The position numbers and the translations under genes were made by a program. Source: CAZGKX01 sp964525945 (GTDB lineage: Bacteria > Pseudomonadota > Gammaproteobacteria > Legionellales > Legionellaceae). From it: a DNA stretch of 9,384 bases. The stretch covers positions 1 through 9,384 of the forward strand of contig CAZGKX010000077.1 of NCBI GenBank assembly GCA_964525945.1, written 5' to 3'. A model generated the notes under the pieces. The model saw only the letters and a list, made by a program, of their open reading frames with translations. It searched no databases and had not been told where the DNA came from. Below, one piece after another: positions 6,025-9,384 of this stretch (position 1 is its first letter; each line of letters starts with the position of its first letter).

Positions 6025-8219
6025 AAGCTGCATTGCTACGAATGGCTGGTGAATTCCCTGCTTCGGTATTAAGTGAAGGTCAGGCGTATCAGCAGAATGG
6101 CCATGTGCTCAATGTTCGGCTAAGTGATGGTTTATTAAAAGCCCGGGTAAAAGGCAGCACCAATCACATCTATGATGTCCATATTGATTTAAAATCATGG
6201 CCAGGGACTCCGTCACGTTGCAGTTGTAAATGTCAAACCCGTTGTAAACATGCCGTAGCAAGCTTGATTGAATTACGGGATCGGGATAATAAACCGCAAG
6301 GTCTACCCGAACGTCCTTCTAATTCCTGGTTTGTTCCTCCTGTACAAACGGTACCCGACGAAGTGTTTGAACCGGACGATTTTGTTTGGTATTCCGATCT
6401 GCATGAACAAGGTCATGATTTTTTTGCTTATCAATTGGGCATATTAATTGATGGAAAACCGGTGAGTATTGTGCCCTTGGTGGCTGATTTAATCAGTCGC
6501 ATGGACAGCGCCACATTGGAACGTTTACCCAGTGACAAAGTCATGAAATTGCCTTTTGCAGAAGGCAAATCGCTTCAAATTGAATTGGGTCGCATCAAAC
6601 CTTTGCTGCGTTTGCTGTTGCAATATGGCAAAGAGATCCACAAGCAAGAGCCTGATTTAAAAATGCGCCGTTATCAATTGCTCTTGATGCAAGAAGCAGA
6701 ACAAGCATTGGCTGCGGCATCGGCGCGTTGGCAAGGCACGGAAAATTTACGGGTTCGTTTGCAACAGCTCACATCCGTCACCGCCTTACCGGAAATAGCT
6801 GCTGTACAAGGTTTGCAAACCACCCTGCGAACTTATCAACAACAAGGGTTAAATTGGCTTGAATTTTTACGTATCAATCAATTTTCAGGCATTTTAGCTG
6901 ACGATATGGGCCTTGGTAAAACCATTCAAACATTAGCCTATTTGCAACATGAGAAAGAAGCGGGGCGTTTAACCAAAGCCACTCTTATTGTTGCACCGAC
7001 AAGTTTGGTGGGCAATTGGTTTGAGGAGGCCAAGCGTTTTACGCCCACATTAAATGTGCTTATTTTTCATGGCTCGGACCGGCATCTTGATCAATTCGAT
7101 GGCTATGATTTGATCATATCCACGTATGGCTTAATTCAACGCGATAAACGTCGTTTCCTTGATTATACGTTCTATTATTTGATCCTTGATGAAGCACAGT
7201 CCATTAAAAATGCGAAAACAAAAACAACACAAGTGATTCAACAATTAAAAGCTGATCACCGATTATGCTTGACAGGTACGCCTTTGGAAAATCATTTGGG
7301 GGAGCTATGGTCGTTGTTTCATTTTTTAATGCCCGGTCTATTGGGCGATTCCAAACAATTTCGGCAATTTTTTCGCATTCCCATTGAAAAAAATGGTGAT
7401 ACTGCTCGCCAAGAGGTGTTGTCTGGTCGCATTCAACCGTTTATTTTACGCCGCACTAAAAATGAAGTGGTAAAAGAGTTACCTGCCAAAACAGAAATGG
7501 TGCGCATGATTGATTTAGCAGGTAGCCAACGTGATTTGTATGAGGCTATTCGCATGAGCATGGAGCAAAAAGTTCGCGAGGCCATTTCGAAACAAGGGTT
7601 GGGAAGAAGCCAGATCGTGTTGCTAGATGCTTTACTGAAACTTCGGCAAGTCTGTTGTGATCCCAAGCTGCTGTCTTTGCCCGAAGCTGCCATGGCGTAT
7701 GGAAACTCTGCCAAAATGAATGTTCTCATGGAGCTGCTGGATAATTTAATGGAAGAAGGGCGGCGTGTGTTGGTCTTTTCACAATTCACATCCATGCTGA
7801 AATTAATAGAAGAACAATTGGTGGAACGAGGCTATAATTATTTTAAATTGACAGGACAAACACAAAATCGCCAAACCCTTGTCAATCGATTTCAAGCGGG
7901 TGATGCCCCGATTTTTTTAATCAGTTTAAAAGCCGGTGGTACAGGTTTAAATTTAACCCGTGCCGATACCGTGGTGCTTTACGATCCATGGTGGAATCCG
8001 GCGGTGCAAGATCAAGCCATGGATAGGAGCCATCGTATTGGTCAAGAAAACCCAGTTTTTGTGTATAAATTAATCACGTCGGGCACGGTGGAAGAAGCCA
8101 TTTTGGCCATGCAGCAGAAAAAGAAACAATTATTTGATGGTATTTTATCGCATCAAATTATGGACAAAGTGGGCTTGACGGACGCAGACATTGCGCAATT
8201 TTTTATGCCATTGGATTGA
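6018..8219 (+). CDS. SNF2-family DNA-translocating ATPase with SWIM zinc finger
   Basis: Double-stranded-DNA translocase of the bacterial Swi2/Snf2 group, which uses ATP to remodel protein-DNA complexes. It has 733 aa from the ATG at 6018. In order: a SWIM zinc finger CSCKCQTRCKH (Cys68, Cys70, Cys76, His78); a bacterial SNF2-associated region with HEQGHDFFAYQLGILIDG; motif I DDMGLGKT with Lys301; motif II DEAQ (391-394); motif III LTGTP; FILRRTK; then the C-terminal RecA lobe with VLVFSQF, KAGGTGLNLT, YDPWWNPAVQDQAMD and motif VI RSHRIGQ (Arg670, Arg673). All motor motifs are intact. It is shorter than many SWIM-SNF2 bacterial proteins (about 900-1100 aa, from memory), mostly through a reduced segment between the zinc finger and the motor. 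A TTG at 5994 would add eight residues but has no usable ribosome site. The next gene follows after 7 nt, so the two are probably co-transcribed. The cellular target is unknown. Confidence 0.93.
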   Translation: MLKAALLRMAGEFPASVLSEGQAYQQNGHVLNVRLSDGLLKARVKGSTNHIYDVHIDLKSWPGTPSRCSCKCQTRCKHAVASLIELRDRDNKPQGLPERPSNSWFVPPVQTVPDEVFEPDDFVWYSDLHEQGHDFFAYQLGILIDGKPVSIVPLVADLISRMDSATLERLPSDKVMKLPFAEGKSLQIELGRIKPLLRLLLQYGKEIHKQEPDLKMRRYQLLLMQEAEQALAAASARWQGTENLRVRLQQLTSVTALPEIAAVQGLQTTLRTYQQQGLNWLEFLRINQFSGILADDMGLGKTIQTLAYLQHEKEAGRLTKATLIVAPTSLVGNWFEEAKRFTPTLNVLIFHGSDRHLDQFDGYDLIISTYGLIQRDKRRFLDYTFYYLILDEAQSIKNAKTKTTQVIQQLKADHRLCLTGTPLENHLGELWSLFHFLMPGLLGDSKQFRQFFRIPIEKNGDTARQEVLSGRIQPFILRRTKNEVVKELPAKTEMVRMIDLAGSQRDLYEAIRMSMEQKVREAISKQGLGRSQIVLLDALLKLRQVCCDPKLLSLPEAAMAYGNSAKMNVLMELLDNLMEEGRRVLVFSQFTSMLKLIEEQLVERGYNYFKLTGQTQNRQTLVNRFQAGDAPIFLISLKAGGTGLNLTRADTVVLYDPWWNPAVQDQAMDRSHRIGQENPVFVYKLITSGTVEEAILAMQQKKKQLFDGILSHQIMDKVGLTDADIAQFFMPLD

Positions 8220-8226
8220 CGTTACC

Positions 8227-8787
8227 ATGATAATAAACGTAGAGGTGGGAGAAACAAGAGTTGTTAAAGCAACAGACGACACCACTTGTCTAATGACGAG
8301 CGGGGTTTCTACTTGTATTTGCTTATTGATCAAAGGGCGTGTTGGTAGTGTGCCCTATTTGGGCATGATGCATTGGGATGGATTTTCTTACGAATTCGAT
8401 AAAAATTCTCGGCAGGTTGAAAAACATGCGCGGCAAGCCGTGGATTCCCTCATTTGGCGCTTGGCGTACAGCGTCGAATTGGAAATGAAGAACTATAAAC
8501 ACCGGCGCGATGAAAAACCGCTGCTCGAGTCGTTTCAGATCATCGGTGGAGAGCGGGCCAGCAAAGACCTCTCAGGGACAGAGTTGGAAGTGCAGAGTTT
8601 AATTCATTATTCTAAACGTTTTTGTGATAAATATTTTAAAACAACAGACAATACATACTATGATTCTTCGGTTTATTTAACGTCTGGCACTCAAGATTTG
8701 GATATTAATTTTCGTTTAAATGACACAGAAGTGATCACCAATGGTTTAGAGGAAGATATTGACAATGCCTACACATTTCGAATATAA
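8227..8787 (+). CDS. Orphan CheD-like putative glutamine deamidase
   Basis: A 186-aa protein that resembles CheD chemoreceptor glutamine deamidases. The N-terminus INVEVGETRVVK resembles the CheD GxGE...V start. TSGVSTC (Thr24 to Cys30) fits the CheD T-x-G-x-x-[ST]-C nucleophile loop with Thr at -6 from Cys. His49 in LGMMHWDG follows 19 residues on, close to the 17 I recall for Thermotoga CheD. FQIIGGERAS (Gly107-Gly108) matches the CheD FGGA element, and LDINFRLNDTEVI resembles its final strands. CheD uses this Cys/His/Thr set to convert receptor Gln to Glu. No che, flagellar or receptor gene is in the window, so the substrate is open. It is about 30 residues longer than typical CheD, with an acidic tail LEEDIDNAYTFRI. 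The ATG at 8227 is preferred over a TTG at 8191 that would overlap the SNF2 gene by 29 nt. No signal peptide or membrane segment is seen. The fold assignment is by eye. Confidence 0.72.
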   Translation: MIINVEVGETRVVKATDDTTCLMTSGVSTCICLLIKGRVGSVPYLGMMHWDGFSYEFDKNSRQVEKHARQAVDSLIWRLAYSVELEMKNYKHRRDEKPLLESFQIIGGERASKDLSGTELEVQSLIHYSKRFCDKYFKTTDNTYYDSSVYLTSGTQDLDINFRLNDTEVITNGLEEDIDNAYTFRI

Positions 8788-8788
8788 G
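8759..8788 (+). promoter_or_regulatory. Near-consensus promoter of the OXA gene inside the CheD-like gene end
   Basis: A perfect -35 TTGACA (8759-8764), an 18-nt spacer and a -10 TATAAG (8783-8788; 5 of 6). Transcription would start near 8795-8798, about 55-60 nt before the beta-lactamase ATG. The elements lie in the last nine codons and stop of the CheD-like gene, so the resistance gene can be expressed apart from the SNF2 operon. Confidence 0.6.
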
Positions 8789-8831
8789 TTATGTAGGGTA
8801 ACCAAAGCCAGCGTGCCCACCTGTTCGAAGA

Positions 8832-8857
8832 CATCATACACGACGTTTGAGATGATG
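8832..8857 (+). promoter_or_regulatory. Possible hairpin over the beta-lactamase start codons
   Basis: CATCAT at 8832-8837 is the exact complement of ATGATG at 8852-8857 (or the overlapping ATGATG at 8855-8860), with a 14-nt loop. The pairing would cover the triple ATG start cluster. Six pairs with four A-U are weak, so any effect on translation would be slight or condition dependent. Confidence 0.2.
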
Positions 8858-9384
8858 ATGAAAAAAACCATCTTTTTAACCATTGGATTATTATTTGGTG
8901 CGCCCGTTTGGCCAAGCAGCCATTGTTTTTTAGCGTCTGAAAATCAAACTGTATTAAAACAGGAAGGCTCCGATTGCAAAAAGCAGTATGCACCAGAATC
9001 GACGTTTAAAATTGCGTTGAGCCTGATGGGATTTGATGCAGGCTTATTACAGGACGAGTCTCATCCAACATGGCCCTACCAGCCAGGTTATGACGCTTTT
9101 CTTAATGTCTGGAAATCCCCTCATAACCCACATTCTTGGATGCGAGATTCTTGTGTTTGGTACTCGCAAGTGTTGACCCAAAAATTAGGCAGGCAACGAT
9201 TTAAAAGCTATGTTGACGCTTTTCATTACGGTAATCAGGATGTGTCAGGGGATAAAGGCCTTGATAATGGATTAACCCATGCCTGGCTTTCAAGCTCACT
9301 GGCTATATCACCCCTGCAACAAAGTCAATTTCTGCAACAAATAATTCATAAAAAATTATTAGTTAGCCCCAAAGCATTGAACAT
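8858..9384 (+). CDS. Class D (OXA-type) serine beta-lactamase, 3' end cut by the window
   Basis: Periplasmic enzyme that hydrolyses beta-lactams through an acyl-serine intermediate with a carboxylated lysine as base. A signal peptide (MKKTIFLTIGLLFGAPVWPSS) leads into HCFLASENQ. Class D motifs: STFK (Ser48 to Lys51), S-C-V (98-100) in SCVWYSQ, YGN (124-126), and the Trp143 of AWLSSSLAIS that packs on the active-site lysine. The 175 codons seen are about two thirds of a normal 260-270-aa enzyme; the KTG motif should lie beyond base 9384. From memory the sequence is closest to OXA-29-type enzymes of Legionella relatives. Cys23 and Cys40 may form a disulfide. Three consecutive ATGs (8852, 8855, 8858) could start it; 8858 has GAG at the best spacing. 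An in-frame ATG at 8765 lies upstream of the predicted transcription start and would bury the signal peptide. The spectrum of drugs cannot be told from this part. Confidence 0.93.
   Translation, partial: MKKTIFLTIGLLFGAPVWPSSHCFLASENQTVLKQEGSDCKKQYAPESTFKIALSLMGFDAGLLQDESHPTWPYQPGYDAFLNVWKSPHNPHSWMRDSCVWYSQVLTQKLGRQRFKSYVDAFHYGNQDVSGDKGLDNGLTHAWLSSSLAISPLQQSQFLQQIIHKKLLVSPKALN

Noticed and set aside
7433..7795. 120-aa minus-strand frame within the SNF2 gene
   Set aside because: It is antisense to intact helicase motifs with no recognisable domain or ribosome site.
8191..8226. TTG-started longer form of the CheD-like protein
   Set aside because: It would overlap the SNF2 end by 29 nt and add MRNFLCHWIDVT before the CheD-like GxGE start; the ATG at 8227 fits the family better.
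8765..8851. Longer beta-lactamase start at the in-frame ATG 8765
   Set aside because: It lies between the -35 and -10 of the predicted promoter and would put 31 residues ahead of a normal signal peptide.
8769..8993. 74-aa minus-strand frame opposite the beta-lactamase start
   Set aside because: It is antisense to the signal peptide and class D coding frame with no supporting features.

Overview
The window looks like chromosomal DNA of a gammaproteobacterium, most likely from the Legionella/Coxiella group (Legionellales). This rests on the moderate to low G+C content, the protein sequences, and a class D beta-lactamase that resembles, from memory, the OXA-29 type of Legionella (Fluoribacter) species. 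The species cannot be fixed from the sequence alone. No tRNA, rRNA, CRISPR array, transposase or integrase is visible.

Left half, all on the minus strand (read from high to low coordinates). Two tandem genes for related outer-membrane beta-barrel proteins (5140-5778, 4439-5131) are followed by ribulose-5-phosphate 3-epimerase (rpe, overlapping or abutting the second barrel gene) and a soluble periplasmic lytic transglycosylase of the Slt70 type. Gaps are 8 nt, an overlap or a 10-nt gap, and 6 nt, so this reads as one operon. A 95-nt gap follows, holding a good sigma70-type promoter whose -35 box lies inside a LexA-box-like palindrome. This drives umuD (with a 'GGKRxGAGRPKG' N-terminal extension) and umuC, separated by 2 nt: an error-prone DNA polymerase V operon.

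Centre. A 239-nt divergent intergenic region (5779-6017) separates the minus-strand operon from plus-strand genes. It holds a candidate promoter for the barrel operon, an imperfect tandem duplication, an 8-bp palindrome, and an 8-codon GTG upstream ORF whose stop overlaps the likely ATG of the next gene.

Right half, plus strand. A compact SWIM-zinc-finger SNF2 ATPase (733 aa) is followed after 7 nt by a 186-aa protein not usually annotated. It carries the Thr/Cys/His pattern and the downstream Gly-Gly element of CheD-family glutamine deamidases, with no chemotaxis gene in view. This orphan CheD-like protein is the best candidate for something undescribed. The window ends inside a class D (OXA-type) serine beta-lactamase gene. 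It has its own near-consensus promoter, embedded in the last codons of the CheD-like gene, and is cut off by the window edge before the KTG motif.
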